Below are positions 42,748 to 52,114 of a stretch of DNA of 64,000 bases, in pieces. Position numbers and translations under genes: made by a program. The stretch is from the NCBI GenBank assembly GCA_016841205.1, contig JAENZP010000001.1, positions 539,207 to 603,206 of the forward strand. The letters run 5' to 3'. The stretch is from Desulfoscipio geothermicus. GTDB lineage: Bacteria > Bacillota > Desulfotomaculia > Desulfotomaculales > Desulfallaceae. Numbering within the stretch: position 1 is the stretch's first letter; each line of letters starts with the position of its first letter. Under the pieces are notes generated by a model. The model was not told where the DNA came from, ran no database searches, and saw nothing but the letters and a program-made list of their open reading frames with translations.

Positions 42748-42776
42748 ATTTTATGTAAAATATTAAGTTTTGTCAA
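42748..42776 (-). promoter_or_regulatory. Promoter of hisS-aspS
   Basis: TTGACA, 17 bases, TAAAAT on the minus strand, about 100 bases before hisS. Confidence 0.78.
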
Positions 42777-42827
42777 CCTGCACCAAAGCTACGCAATAGC
42801 GCATATTACACCGGTGAAGTTGCCCCG

Positions 42828-42857
42828 TTGGCAGTTGCCCGGCTAAAATGCTATAAT
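42828..42857 (+). promoter_or_regulatory. Possible promoter of the DUF896 gene
   Basis: TTGGCA, 18 bases, TATAAT. The predicted start is only a few bases before the Shine-Dalgarno, so the leader would be very short. Confidence 0.4.
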
Positions 42858-42877
42858 TAAGCAGAGGTGATGACTTG

Positions 42878-43099
42878 GTGATAACCGTAGAATTAGTGGC
42901 AAGAATCAATTATTTGGCCCGCAAAGAGCGATATGAGGGACTAACCGATGAGGAAAAAAATGAGCAGCAAAAAGTGCGAAGGCAATACCTGGACGGCATC
43001 CGGCAGCAAATAGTGGACGCCATGGAAGGTGCCGGGTATACCAAAAAACACGACACCCAGTGCGAATGCCCTGACTGCAAGCCCCGGTATGATAGCTAA
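42878..43099 (+). CDS. DUF896 (YnzC-like) protein
   Basis: 73 residues from GTG 42878 (AGAGGTGA upstream; TTG 42875 is possible). ITVELVARINYLARKERYEGLTDEEKNEQQKVRRQYLDGIR is the DUF896 helical hairpin seen in B. subtilis YnzC. The tail carries CECPDC (C-x-C-x2-C), absent from short homologues, and may bind metal. The gene is on the opposite strand to its neighbours. Function unknown; B. subtilis relatives are part of SOS-linked or general small-protein sets. Confidence 0.85.
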   Translation: MITVELVARINYLARKERYEGLTDEEKNEQQKVRRQYLDGIRQQIVDAMEGAGYTKKHDTQCECPDCKPRYDS

Positions 43100-43132
43100 T
43101 CCATACCGGGGATATATTCCGCCTTGCGCGGC

Positions 43133-43750
43133 CTAAAGAAAAGGATTGTATCTTTTCTCGTGACCAATAGTGGTAGCCGGTCCGTGGCCCGAATAAACTT
43201 TGGTTTCGTCGGGGAAAACCAACAATTTTGTTTTAATTGAATTAATCAATACTTTATGACTGCCACCCGGAAAATCGGAACGCCCCACCGAACCTGCAAA
43301 CAGAGTATCCCCGGTGATTAGAGCATCCCCTACCTTCAAGGTAATACCGCCCTGGGTATGACCCGGGGTATGGATAACTTCAAGGGTTATTTTGCCTACC
43401 TGTATTTTATCCCCTTCCTCCAGCAAGCGTTCAGCTGCTTCGAATCTTAGCACCATCCCCAGCATCATGGACAGGTTTAGCTTCGGGTTGGTCAGCATAT
43501 CGGCATCTTTAGTGTGGATTAGTACCTCGGCACCGGTAGCCTCACGCACTTGCTTCAGCGCTGTAATGTGGTCCGCATGCCCGTGGGTAAGAATTATGTA
43601 TTTACATTTAAGTCCCAGAGCTTCAAGCCGCTTTAAAATGCGCATGCCCTCGTCACCGGGATCCACCACCGCTCCCTCCTTGGTTTTATCACAACCGATG
43701 ATATAACAATTGGCGTCGATGGGGCCTACTCCAAATCCTTCAAATATCAA
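43133..43750 (-). CDS. Metallo-beta-lactamase-fold hydrolase (glyoxalase II-like), paralogue 1
   Basis: About 205 residues from TTG 43750 (GGGAGG upstream). ANCYIIGCD, DPGDEG, THGHADHI (the H-x-H-x-D-H metal site), HTPGHTQGG, TGDTLFAGSVGRSD and SGHGPATTIGHE are all present, so it should be an active di-metal hydrolase, probably on a thioester or related small molecule. The next gene upstream is a clear tandem copy. Confidence 0.88.
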   Translation of the reverse strand: MIFEGFGVGPIDANCYIIGCDKTKEGAVVDPGDEGMRILKRLEALGLKCKYIILTHGHADHITALKQVREATGAEVLIHTKDADMLTNPKLNLSMMLGMVLRFEAAERLLEEGDKIQVGKITLEVIHTPGHTQGGITLKVGDALITGDTLFAGSVGRSDFPGGSHKVLINSIKTKLLVFPDETKVYSGHGPATTIGHEKRYNPFL

Positions 43751-43798
43751 AATAACAACCTCCCGTTTCAGATTAATCAAGCCTGCCACGTTTGTTTT

Positions 43799-44413
43799 TT
43801 ATAAGAAAGGGTTAAACCTTCTTTCAGCGCCGATAGTAGAAACAGGACCGTGGCCGGGAAAAATCCTGGTTTCATCAGCAAAGCCCAGCAGTCTGGTCTT
43901 TATAGAATTTATCAATACCCGGTGATTGCCCCCGGGTAGATCGGAACGTCCCACCGAGAAAGCAAAAAGAGTATCTCCCGTGATTAATAAGCCGCCCGTC
44001 TTCAGGCAAATGCCGCCAGGTGTATGGCCGGGCGTATGTATGACCTCCCAGGTAATATTACCCACCTGTATTTTATCCCCATCCTCCAGCAACCGGTCGG
44101 CTGTGGGAAGTTTAGAGTCAACGGATAAAAAATATGAATACCGGTTCGGGTTGACCAGCCTGGCGGCGTCGGCCGAGTGGATCAGCACGTCGGCACCGGT
44201 GGCCGCATGTACTTCAGCCAGCGCGCCGATATGATCTACATGTCCGTGGGTCAGGATTATGTATTTGCACTGCAATTGCAGGCTGTTTATTCTGTCCAAA
44301 ATAAAATCACCTTCGTCGCCAGGATCCACTACCGCCCCAATCCTGGTTTCAGAGCAGCCGATGATATAGCAATTCGTAGCTAGGGAACCTAATTCCAGTT
44401 GTTCAAAAATCAA
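43799..44413 (-). CDS. Metallo-beta-lactamase-fold hydrolase (glyoxalase II-like), paralogue 2
   Basis: About 204 residues from TTG 44413 (GGAGG upstream), starting MIFEQLELGS like its neighbour's MIFEGFGVGP. It keeps THGHVDHI, HTPGHTPGG, TGDTLFAFSVGRSD and PGHGPVSTIGAE. The two copies share most motif residues and length but differ in the middle (SYFLSVDSKLPTADR against LSMMLGMVLRFEAAER), so they may have diverged in substrate. Adjacent to rsh, in the usual place of such a gene in Clostridia. Confidence 0.88.
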   Translation of the reverse strand: MIFEQLELGSLATNCYIIGCSETRIGAVVDPGDEGDFILDRINSLQLQCKYIILTHGHVDHIGALAEVHAATGADVLIHSADAARLVNPNRYSYFLSVDSKLPTADRLLEDGDKIQVGNITWEVIHTPGHTPGGICLKTGGLLITGDTLFAFSVGRSDLPGGNHRVLINSIKTRLLGFADETRIFPGHGPVSTIGAERRFNPFL

Positions 44414-44464
44414 TAGATATCCCTCCAATTTATCAATTTTGATAGTATAGCAGCTTACACAAGC

Positions 44465-46642
44465 TTAAGCCTGACGCCGGCGTTGAACGCTGTATACGTT
44501 CTGAACGCGGCTGATGCGGTTGATAATATAATCGAGCTGCTCCTTGTTTTTTATATCCAATATCATTTCCACTACCCCGGTATTATCCTTGCGCCCCCGG
44601 GCAGTCACCCAATTGGCGCTAATTTTCAAATCCATTAGCACCGCCATAATATCGTTTAGTAGCCCGGCCCGGTCCGCACCCACAATTTCCAGGTGCACCT
44701 GGAAAGGGGAATGAAAATCTTCGTCCCAGGCCACTTCCACCAGACGCTCGGGCTCATCGAGCATCGGTTCGACATTGGGACAGTCTTCCCGGTGAATGGA
44801 AACCCCTCTGCCGCGGGTAATATAGCCCACAATATCGTCACCGGGCACTGGATTGCAGCAATGGGCCAGCCTGATCAACAGATTATCTACGCCGCGCACC
44901 CGAATGCCATGGGTAGGCTTGCCCCAGGAGGATAAGGACCGGGACTCCGACAGCTGCAGTAGCTCCTCAAGGCCCTCACTGATCAGTTTCTTCTTATTCT
45001 CCCGCTCTGCTTTCTCCCGCAGCTTATTTACCAGGCTGGTCGCCGAGACAATGCCATCGCCCACCGCGGCATAGAGGTCATCCAGGCCGGGGAGATTCAT
45101 TTTTTTGCACTGCTCAAGCAGCTGATCGCTCTTAATGGCGTCTGGCTCCAGACCGTGCTTTTTAATCTCCCGCTCCAACGACTCCCGGCCTCTGGCTATA
45201 TTGTCTTCCCGATGTTCTTTTTTAAACCATTGCCTGATCTTAGTTTTGGCCTGGGATGTTTTCGCAATCTTCAACCAATCACGGCTGGGTCCGCGACCCT
45301 GTTTGGAAGTCAAAATCTCCACCCGGTCACCGTTTTTCAGGACATAATCCAGAGGCACAATTTTATCGTTCACCATAGCCCCTATGCATTTATGCCCTAC
45401 CTGGGTGTGCACCCGGTAGGCAAAGTCCAGCGGCGTAGAGCCGGCGGGAAATTCTATCACATCACCCTTGGGAGTAAACACAAACACTACATCGTCAAAA
45501 AGATCTATCTTCAGGCCTTCCATAAATTCGCGGGCATCTTTAAGGTCCTTCTGCCAGTCTAATATCTGCCGCAGCCAGCTAAGTTTACGGTCTAAATCAC
45601 CTTCCTTGCCCCCGCCTTCCTTATAGCGCCAATGAGCAGCAATGCCATACTCGGAAGTCCGGTGCATTTCCCAGGTTCTAATTTGTATCTCCAGGGGACC
45701 GCCCTGGGGGCTAACTACAGTAGTATGCAGGGACTGGTACATATTAGATTTGGGCATAGCAATGTAGTCTTTAAAACGGCCGGGAATAGGCACCCATAAG
45801 GTGTGCACCGTACCCAAAACGGCATAGCAATCCCGCACCGAATCCACCAGCACCCTGACCGCCATTACGTCATAAATCTGATTGAACTCCAACTGCTGTT
45901 TTTGCATTTTCGTGTAAATGCTATAAAGATTTTTGGGCCGCCCCTGGATTTCCGCTTTAATATTCACTTCCTGCATTTTTTCCTGCAGTATGGCAACAAT
46001 AGTGCGGATAGTATCCTCCCGCTTCTCGCGGGTGCTGGCGACTAGCTCAGATAGATCATAATATTTTTCCGGGTGGCTAAAGCGAAAGGACAAGTCCTCC
46101 AATTCCCACTTTAACCTGTAAATACCCAGCCGGTGGGCCAAGGGCGCAAATATCTCCAGCGTTTCCAGCGCCACTTCCCGCTGTTTGTGCTCCTGCTGGT
46201 ATTGCAGCGTACGCATGTTATGAAGCCGGTCAGCCAATTTGATAATGATAACCCGAATATCCCGCGCCATGGCCAGAAACATTTTACGCAGGTTTTCCAC
46301 CTGGCGCTCTTCCTTCGAATGATATTCCAAACGGCTTAACTTGGTTACTCCGTCCACCAGCTGCGCTACTTCACTGCCAAAATTATTTTCGATATTCTCT
46401 AAGGTAATCCCGGTATCCTCCACCGTATCATGCAGCAAACCGGCCACCAGTACATCCATATCCATATTTAGGCTAGCCAAAATGAAGGAAACGGATACCG
46501 GATGAGTGATATACGGCTCCCCGGAATTGCGCTTTTGCCCGACATGCGCCTCGCTCGCAAAAGCAAAGGCTCGCTTGAGCAGCTGCAGATCAGCATGGGG
46601 ATTATATTGCATTACTTTTTGAATGACATCTTCCATCGGCAT
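44465..46642 (-). CDS. Bifunctional (p)ppGpp synthetase/hydrolase (RelA/SpoT family)
   Basis: 725 residues. An HD hydrolase domain (about 20-180) with intact LLHDTVEDTG is followed by a synthetase domain (about 235-345) with YSIYTKMQ, VRVLVDSVRDCYAVLG and PKSNMYQSLHTTV. Then come TGS (DVVFVFTPKGDVIEFPAGSTPLDFAYRVHT), a helical/zinc-finger region (CCNPVPGDDIVGYI) and a C-terminal ACT domain. Both active sites look complete, so it should make and break the stringent-response alarmone. Its ATG is 3 bases after the recJ stop. Confidence 0.95.
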   Translation of the reverse strand: MPMEDVIQKVMQYNPHADLQLLKRAFAFASEAHVGQKRNSGEPYITHPVSVSFILASLNMDMDVLVAGLLHDTVEDTGITLENIENNFGSEVAQLVDGVTKLSRLEYHSKEERQVENLRKMFLAMARDIRVIIIKLADRLHNMRTLQYQQEHKQREVALETLEIFAPLAHRLGIYRLKWELEDLSFRFSHPEKYYDLSELVASTREKREDTIRTIVAILQEKMQEVNIKAEIQGRPKNLYSIYTKMQKQQLEFNQIYDVMAVRVLVDSVRDCYAVLGTVHTLWVPIPGRFKDYIAMPKSNMYQSLHTTVVSPQGGPLEIQIRTWEMHRTSEYGIAAHWRYKEGGGKEGDLDRKLSWLRQILDWQKDLKDAREFMEGLKIDLFDDVVFVFTPKGDVIEFPAGSTPLDFAYRVHTQVGHKCIGAMVNDKIVPLDYVLKNGDRVEILTSKQGRGPSRDWLKIAKTSQAKTKIRQWFKKEHREDNIARGRESLEREIKKHGLEPDAIKSDQLLEQCKKMNLPGLDDLYAAVGDGIVSATSLVNKLREKAERENKKKLISEGLEELLQLSESRSLSSWGKPTHGIRVRGVDNLLIRLAHCCNPVPGDDIVGYITRGRGVSIHREDCPNVEPMLDEPERLVEVAWDEDFHSPFQVHLEIVGADRAGLLNDIMAVLMDLKISANWVTARGRKDNTGVVEMILDIKNKEQLDYIINRISRVQNVYSVQRRRQA

Positions 46643-46645
46643 AAT

Positions 46646-49375
46646 CTACGCCCCACTTGCTTTGACGTTAAGGTTTATCCAGTAAAGACCACTTGCTTTT
46701 ATATTATGTGCCCAGTTAAAGGTAGGTGCTGCAGTCAGATTCATCTTTCTACCTTTTAAAGGCAATAATTTATACTTTAGCATATCCTCTTGCCAGTAAA
46801 ATTGCAACAAATCCAGGTCGGCAAATACCGCCACCGCAACAATAAGCGATATACATGAATGCATATCGTAGCCCGCCCCGGCCATACGTTCCAGGATCAC
46901 AGCCTTACTGCACGAGCCTGCACCACCGGGAGCTAAAGAACGCAGCAGCGCATAATAATGAGCCAGCACATCCCTTTCCGGTGCCAATTCCTCTAGGTAG
47001 CTGCGGTTTTCCTCCCAGTCCTCCACACCATAAAGAGACTCTACTTGAAGCGGTGCCCGGGCACCAGCCAAGGCTATAAGACGCTGCCAGTCTCCTGCTA
47101 TCGCCGGGGGACGTACCAGCAAAACCCTGTCGAAGGAGACTTTTAAACTTCCCCCAAGGCAGGCCGGTGTAACCACAGCCAGCTTAATGACTTGCCGGTT
47201 TATTTTTGAAAACTGCTCTTTTATGTAATCCCGGGGCATATAACCATGCAAATAGGTGGCCGCACCGTTAAATTGGGCGTTATGCTCCTCAATGTACCGG
47301 TATACCTGCAACGCATTACAGGCACAGTTGGCTACCAGTAGTATACAACCTGGCGAAGGACTCAGGCGAGCCAGCCTTTTTTCCCTGAACGCGCCTGCCG
47401 GAGTTGAGCATGTCTGACCGCCGGCCATCGCAATAGGCGCTGACGCACAGGCAATCTCATCGTCTGGATGGGCTTCTTGGACTGCGGGCGGACGTTCTGC
47501 GGCTGCCGGCCATAAAGTATGCATTTCAGGCGGTATCGGGTAGCCACGGCTGCTTAAAAAATGCTGCAGCAGGCTGGCTATGGTTTCCGGCACTAAAATG
47601 AGATCACCGGCACAGCTCAAACTATCCTCCTGCCACTGACCACCCTGCTGTCCACTGGTTTCATGCCAAGGCTCCAAATGGACATCCTGCACTTTAACCT
47701 GTAGTGTTTGACGGCCCTGCCAGGTATTCACCTCAGGCGTAAAAGCAACGCTAACTTCCTTGGCAACGGCCAGCTCCCCGGCAAATTGACCCAGGTTAAA
47801 ACCGATACCGTCCATGACCGCGCTGTGGTCGCTGAGCAGCATTTTTAAATGCGCGTTATTTTTGCCGACCCCCCGGCAATTAACCAACCTGGCCTGCTGC
47901 AGAGCGAATACCGGCCCCGGATTACCATGCCCGTAAGGGGCCAGCTGTTCTATTTCATTAATCAGTTCATAGGTAATATCCTGCAAGGAAACCAGGGCAT
48001 CCAGTTCCATAACCGGCTCAGTTTCCGCTTCGCACAAATGAGCAGCGGCATAATCGTTGATTTTTTCCCGGAGTATATCTACCTGCTCCACCGGCAGTAA
48101 AAAGCCGGCCGCCATAGCATGGCCCCCGTAACCGGTTAGGTAACCGGCGCAATACTCCAGGGCGTTATATAAATGAAAGCCGCTGATGCTCCGGGCAGAG
48201 CCTTTGCCCAGCTCCTGATCGCAGGCAATCAGCAGCACCGGCTTATAAAAGCGGTCCACCAGGCGGGAGGCCACAATGCCAATTACGCCCGGGTGCCAGT
48301 TAGCGGACGCCAGCACCAGTACATCCCGGTCGGCCAGCCCAGGGTCTTGCTCCAGCATGCCCAGCGCCTCGGCTAAGGTAACCGCCTCCAGGTTTTGCCG
48401 CTCCTGGTTAGCTTTGTTTAACAGGCGGGCCATTTCCAGAGCCGCATCATAATCGTCACTCAGTAACATTTCCACTGCCAAACCGGCATCGTCTAAACGC
48501 CCCGCCGCATTAACACGAGGGGCCAGTAAAAATCCCACTTCCCAGGCGGTGATCGTGTTTTGCCGAATGCCGCAGGCCTGGCAGAGGGCCTGCAGGCCGG
48601 GTCTGGCTGAATTACTCAAATACGACAGCCCGTGCCTAACCAGAATGCGGTTTTCCCCCTGCAGCGGTACAATATCTGCAACCGTACCCAAACAAACCAG
48701 GTCCAGGTATTCCTCCCAACTGAAAGGATTGCCTCTGCTGACCAGCAGTGCCTGCACCAGTTTAAAGGCCACCCCCACCCCGGCCAGATCACCAAAGGGG
48801 TACCTGCAGCCTTTGCGCTTGGGATTGACCACCGCTGCGGCCCGGGGTAACTCGGAAGGTGGCTCGTGGTGATCGGTAATGACTATAGCAGGCCCGCCGC
48901 TGCGGTTGGCTTCGTCCACTTCAGCAACCGAGCTAATGCCGCAATCCACGGTAAGCACAAGCTGTATACCGGATTCCCGGGCCATTTGCAGCACCGGAGT
49001 GTGCAGCCCATACCCTTCGTTGAGGCGGTGCGGTATATAATACTTCACATTGCCCCCCAGCCGGCGCAAAACATGCACCAACAAGGTGGTTCCGGTGACC
49101 CCGTCCACATCATAATCGCCGTAAACCAAAATCTTGCCCGCCCGGTCCAGGGTTCCGGATATAATTTCCACCGCCTTAGGCAGGTCACGCATTAATTCCG
49201 GTGCATGCAGCTCTTCAAAGGATACATTTAAAAATTCCCGGGCCGCCCTGACGGTATATATACCACGATTAATTAAAAGCTGAGCCATCAATGGGGAAAC
49301 GCCCAGCTTCTTGGCCAGTATAGGTTGCAATACCGGCTCGGATGCTTTGATTAACCATTTTTTGCGCTTACGCAT
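46646..49375 (-). CDS. recJ: Single-strand-specific exonuclease RecJ with C-terminal extension
   Basis: 909 residues. The DHH core has VYGDYDVDGVTGTTLLV, LVLTVDCGISS, VITDHHEPP and VNPKR; DHHA1 carries GHAMAAGF (about 430); and an OB-fold region follows to about 570. A further 300 residues resemble the extra domain of Firmicutes RecJ with an inactive helicase-like look. B. subtilis RecJ is 786 residues, so this one is long. It acts in recombination and repair from 5' ends. Coupled to the downstream rsh gene. Confidence 0.93.
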   Translation of the reverse strand: MRKRKKWLIKASEPVLQPILAKKLGVSPLMAQLLINRGIYTVRAAREFLNVSFEELHAPELMRDLPKAVEIISGTLDRAGKILVYGDYDVDGVTGTTLLVHVLRRLGGNVKYYIPHRLNEGYGLHTPVLQMARESGIQLVLTVDCGISSVAEVDEANRSGGPAIVITDHHEPPSELPRAAAVVNPKRKGCRYPFGDLAGVGVAFKLVQALLVSRGNPFSWEEYLDLVCLGTVADIVPLQGENRILVRHGLSYLSNSARPGLQALCQACGIRQNTITAWEVGFLLAPRVNAAGRLDDAGLAVEMLLSDDYDAALEMARLLNKANQERQNLEAVTLAEALGMLEQDPGLADRDVLVLASANWHPGVIGIVASRLVDRFYKPVLLIACDQELGKGSARSISGFHLYNALEYCAGYLTGYGGHAMAAGFLLPVEQVDILREKINDYAAAHLCEAETEPVMELDALVSLQDITYELINEIEQLAPYGHGNPGPVFALQQARLVNCRGVGKNNAHLKMLLSDHSAVMDGIGFNLGQFAGELAVAKEVSVAFTPEVNTWQGRQTLQVKVQDVHLEPWHETSGQQGGQWQEDSLSCAGDLILVPETIASLLQHFLSSRGYPIPPEMHTLWPAAAERPPAVQEAHPDDEIACASAPIAMAGGQTCSTPAGAFREKRLARLSPSPGCILLVANCACNALQVYRYIEEHNAQFNGAATYLHGYMPRDYIKEQFSKINRQVIKLAVVTPACLGGSLKVSFDRVLLVRPPAIAGDWQRLIALAGARAPLQVESLYGVEDWEENRSYLEELAPERDVLAHYYALLRSLAPGGAGSCSKAVILERMAGAGYDMHSCISLIVAVAVFADLDLLQFYWQEDMLKYKLLPLKGRKMNLTAAPTFNWAHNIKASGLYWINLNVKASGA

Positions 49376-49453
49376 GGTTCCTCCATTATTAAATACTAGT
49401 TACCATCCATTATAATCAAGAGCCGGATTTATGGCAACAAATGCCTCTTCAAG

Positions 49454-50686
49454 TCACCTGAGCAAATCCACTGGGTGTACCACCGTAATACCTGCATCTC
49501 TGCCCTGCAGCAGCCGCGCCAGATGCAGGCGGCAGGAAGGACAGCCCGTAGCGACTACCCGGGCACCGGTTGCCAAAATATTGTTTATTTTGCGTTCACC
49601 AATCCGGGCCGCCAGATCCTGGTGTTCTAGTTGAAAAGAACCCGAAGCACCGCAGCAGTGGTCCGCCTCTCTCATTTCAATAAATTCCATACCAGGGATA
49701 CCGCGCAGCAGCGCCCTGGGTTCTTCCCGCACCTGCATGTGCCTAGCCAAGTGGCACGGGTCGTGATAAGTGACCGGTACGGGAACCTGGCATGGCAGGC
49801 CGGAGGTATCCGGCAAACCCCATTGGGCCAGAAACTGGCAAATATCCATTACCCTAAAGGGAAGTTCCTCACCCAACAGTTCAGGATACTTATTTCGCCA
49901 GGTTGAACCGCAGGTGGCGCAGTCCGTAATGACCATTTCCACCCCGGTGTCCTGAAAAGCAGCTACGTTCATCCGGGCCAGAGCCGCCGCATTCATCCTA
50001 TCGCCCGCCGTAAAAGCAGGCATGCCGCAGCAATACTGCTCCGGGATAACCACCTGCGCTCCCATCCGGGTTAATATACGGGCCACGTTTTTACCGGTTT
50101 CGGTAAAAACGTACTGGCTTAAACACCCGGTAAAATATCCAACCTTAATTTTAACCTGGCCCGGTGGATTGATTACCGCAGGCAGTTGACTGCGCAGCGG
50201 CCTGGCGGCCAGGGCGGGCAGCAGTTGTTCCATGTTTTTTAGCGGACCTGGCAGTAAGCCTGTTTTCCGCACCAAACTGCGCAGTCCCAAGTGCTGACAG
50301 AGGTATAACATACCGGCCGCCAGGTTAAGCCGGCCATTGTTTTTCAGCATATGCTGAAAAACATTTCTTTTGATAAAGGGCAGCCCCCGGCTATCAACCA
50401 GTTTGCTTCTGGCCCGGAGCACTATTTTCTCGGTTTCAACGCCGTTGGGGCAGTTTTCGGTGCACCGGCCGCAGAGCAGGCAAAACGAGATTAGTTCCCG
50501 GTACTTTTCCGTTGCCTCAAGGGTGCCGTTTAACAGTGCTTTGTAAAGCTGCACCTTGCCCCGGGCCACATAGGGTTCGGCGCGGAGCTCTGCAAAAACA
50601 GGGCAGACAGAGCGGCATTTGCCGCACCGGCTGCATTGGGCCACCAGATCGTTATCTAAAACCTTGTTATAATTTTCCGGGCACAT
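49454..50686 (-). CDS. Glycolate/lactate oxidase-type iron-sulfur subunit (GlcF-like, CCG domains)
   Basis: 410 residues. An N-terminal pair of ferredoxin motifs (CSRCGKCRSVCPVF, CLLCGRCTENCPNG) is followed by two CCG domains with YCCGMPAF and HCCGASGSF plus the Cys-rich DPCHLARH. These proteins shuttle electrons from a flavin dehydrogenase to quinone or other acceptors. The flavin partner follows upstream in the transcript (50723-52093), 36 bases away. Confidence 0.9.
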   Translation of the reverse strand: MCPENYNKVLDNDLVAQCSRCGKCRSVCPVFAELRAEPYVARGKVQLYKALLNGTLEATEKYRELISFCLLCGRCTENCPNGVETEKIVLRARSKLVDSRGLPFIKRNVFQHMLKNNGRLNLAAGMLYLCQHLGLRSLVRKTGLLPGPLKNMEQLLPALAARPLRSQLPAVINPPGQVKIKVGYFTGCLSQYVFTETGKNVARILTRMGAQVVIPEQYCCGMPAFTAGDRMNAAALARMNVAAFQDTGVEMVITDCATCGSTWRNKYPELLGEELPFRVMDICQFLAQWGLPDTSGLPCQVPVPVTYHDPCHLARHMQVREEPRALLRGIPGMEFIEMREADHCCGASGSFQLEHQDLAARIGERKINNILATGARVVATGCPSCRLHLARLLQGRDAGITVVHPVDLLR

Positions 50687-50722
50687 TTTCGGTCAACTGC
50701 CTTATTATTTAGTTGCTGCTGG

Positions 50723-52093
50723 TCACTCCGGGAAAATCTTCCCCGGGTTAAGAATATTATTGGGATCCAAACTCTGCTTTATCCTGCGCATGTAAGCCAG
50801 GCCCTGGACGCCGAATTCCGCCTGCATATAAGGAGCTTTCATAATGCCAACGCCATGCTCTCCGCTTAGTGTGCCGCCTAATTCAAGGGCCGCCTGGAAA
50901 ATTTCCCCTACAGCTGCTTCCACCCGGGCCATTTCACCGGCATCGCGCTCATCAGCAATAATATTGGGATGCAGGTTGCCATCCCCGGCATGCCCGAAAA
51001 TGACCAGATTTAGGCCATACTTTTCCCTAATTTGCTGCAGCCGCCTGATCATGGCCGGTACTTGCGCCCTGGGCACAGTGGCGTCCTCGGAAATTTTGGT
51101 GGGCTTTAGCTTGACCAATGCCGGGGACACGGCCCGCCTGGCTTGCCACAGCCGGTTCCGTTCCTCCGGCGTGCCGGCTGTTTCCACACTGCGGGCCCGG
51201 TGCCGCAGGCAGGCCTCAGCCACTTCAGTCACTTCCTCTTCAACAGCGGCGGGCCGGCCGTCCACTTCAATCAACAGTATAGCTTCGGCGTCCCTGGGTA
51301 GCCGGGCACCGGCCTGCTCGACCACGCATTTAATGGCCTCTGCATCCATAATCTCCATAGTGGCCGGTGTTACCCGACTATGAAAAACGTCCAAAATAGC
51401 ATCACTGGCCTGCAGCAAATCATCAAACACAGCCAGCACGGTTTTTATGGCCCCTGGCAGGGGAATTAACCGCAGCAACGCTTTGGTAACGATACCCAGT
51501 GTTCCTTCCGAACCCACCATCAACCTGGTTAAATCGTAGCCGGTCACGTTTTTTATGGTTTTCCCCCCGGTGTGGATTAAATCCCCGGTGGGGGTAACCA
51601 GTACCAAACCCTGCACATAATCCCGGGTAACCCCATATTTGACCCCACGGGGTCCCCCGGCGCACTCGGCAATATTACCCCCAATGGTGCAGACCTCCAA
51701 ACTGCCCGGGTCAGGCGGGTAAAATAGGCCTTGCTCCTCCACCGCCACCTGCAACTGCCCGGTGATCACACCCGGTTCCACCACCGCCACCTGATTAGCG
51801 GCATCAATTTCCAGAATACTGTCCAGGTCAGTCAGCACCAAAACGATACCGCCCTGGACAGGCAGTGAGCCTCCGCTCAGGCCCGTGCCCGCCCCACGGG
51901 GAAACACAGGGGTGCCACTATCATTGGCTAATTTGACAATCCGGGCTATTTGTTCCTCATTTTGCGGTTTCACTACGACATCAGGCAGATGAAAATAGAA
52001 GGTGCCGTCATAGGCATAACAAACCCTTTCTTCCCGGGAACTAAAAACATTATGCTCACCAACAATTCTACCAAGTTGAGTTATCAAGGCCAT
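50723..52093 (-). CDS. FAD-linked oxidase (GlcD-like 2-hydroxyacid dehydrogenase subunit)
   Basis: 456 residues. The FAD_binding_4 domain (about 35-175) has FPRGAGTGLSGGSLPVQGG and the phosphate-binding PPDPGSLEVCTIGGNIAECAGG. The C-terminal oxidase domain has LVIFGHAGDGNLHPNI (metal-binding His) and LGGTLSGEHGVGIMK. With the Fe-S gene it should oxidise glycolate, lactate or a similar hydroxyacid; which one is not visible. First gene of a two-gene unit. Confidence 0.92.
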   Translation of the reverse strand: MALITQLGRIVGEHNVFSSREERVCYAYDGTFYFHLPDVVVKPQNEEQIARIVKLANDSGTPVFPRGAGTGLSGGSLPVQGGIVLVLTDLDSILEIDAANQVAVVEPGVITGQLQVAVEEQGLFYPPDPGSLEVCTIGGNIAECAGGPRGVKYGVTRDYVQGLVLVTPTGDLIHTGGKTIKNVTGYDLTRLMVGSEGTLGIVTKALLRLIPLPGAIKTVLAVFDDLLQASDAILDVFHSRVTPATMEIMDAEAIKCVVEQAGARLPRDAEAILLIEVDGRPAAVEEEVTEVAEACLRHRARSVETAGTPEERNRLWQARRAVSPALVKLKPTKISEDATVPRAQVPAMIRRLQQIREKYGLNLVIFGHAGDGNLHPNIIADERDAGEMARVEAAVGEIFQAALELGGTLSGEHGVGIMKAPYMQAEFGVQGLAYMRRIKQSLDPNNILNPGKIFPE

Positions 52094-52114
52094 ATATTCT
52101 TCGCCCTCTCCGGA

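Noticed and set aside
44740..44780. GGTTCGA-like string suggesting a tRNA arm
   Set aside because: Lies inside the rsh coding sequence and no cloverleaf can be drawn; no tRNA or rRNA gene was seen anywhere in the window.
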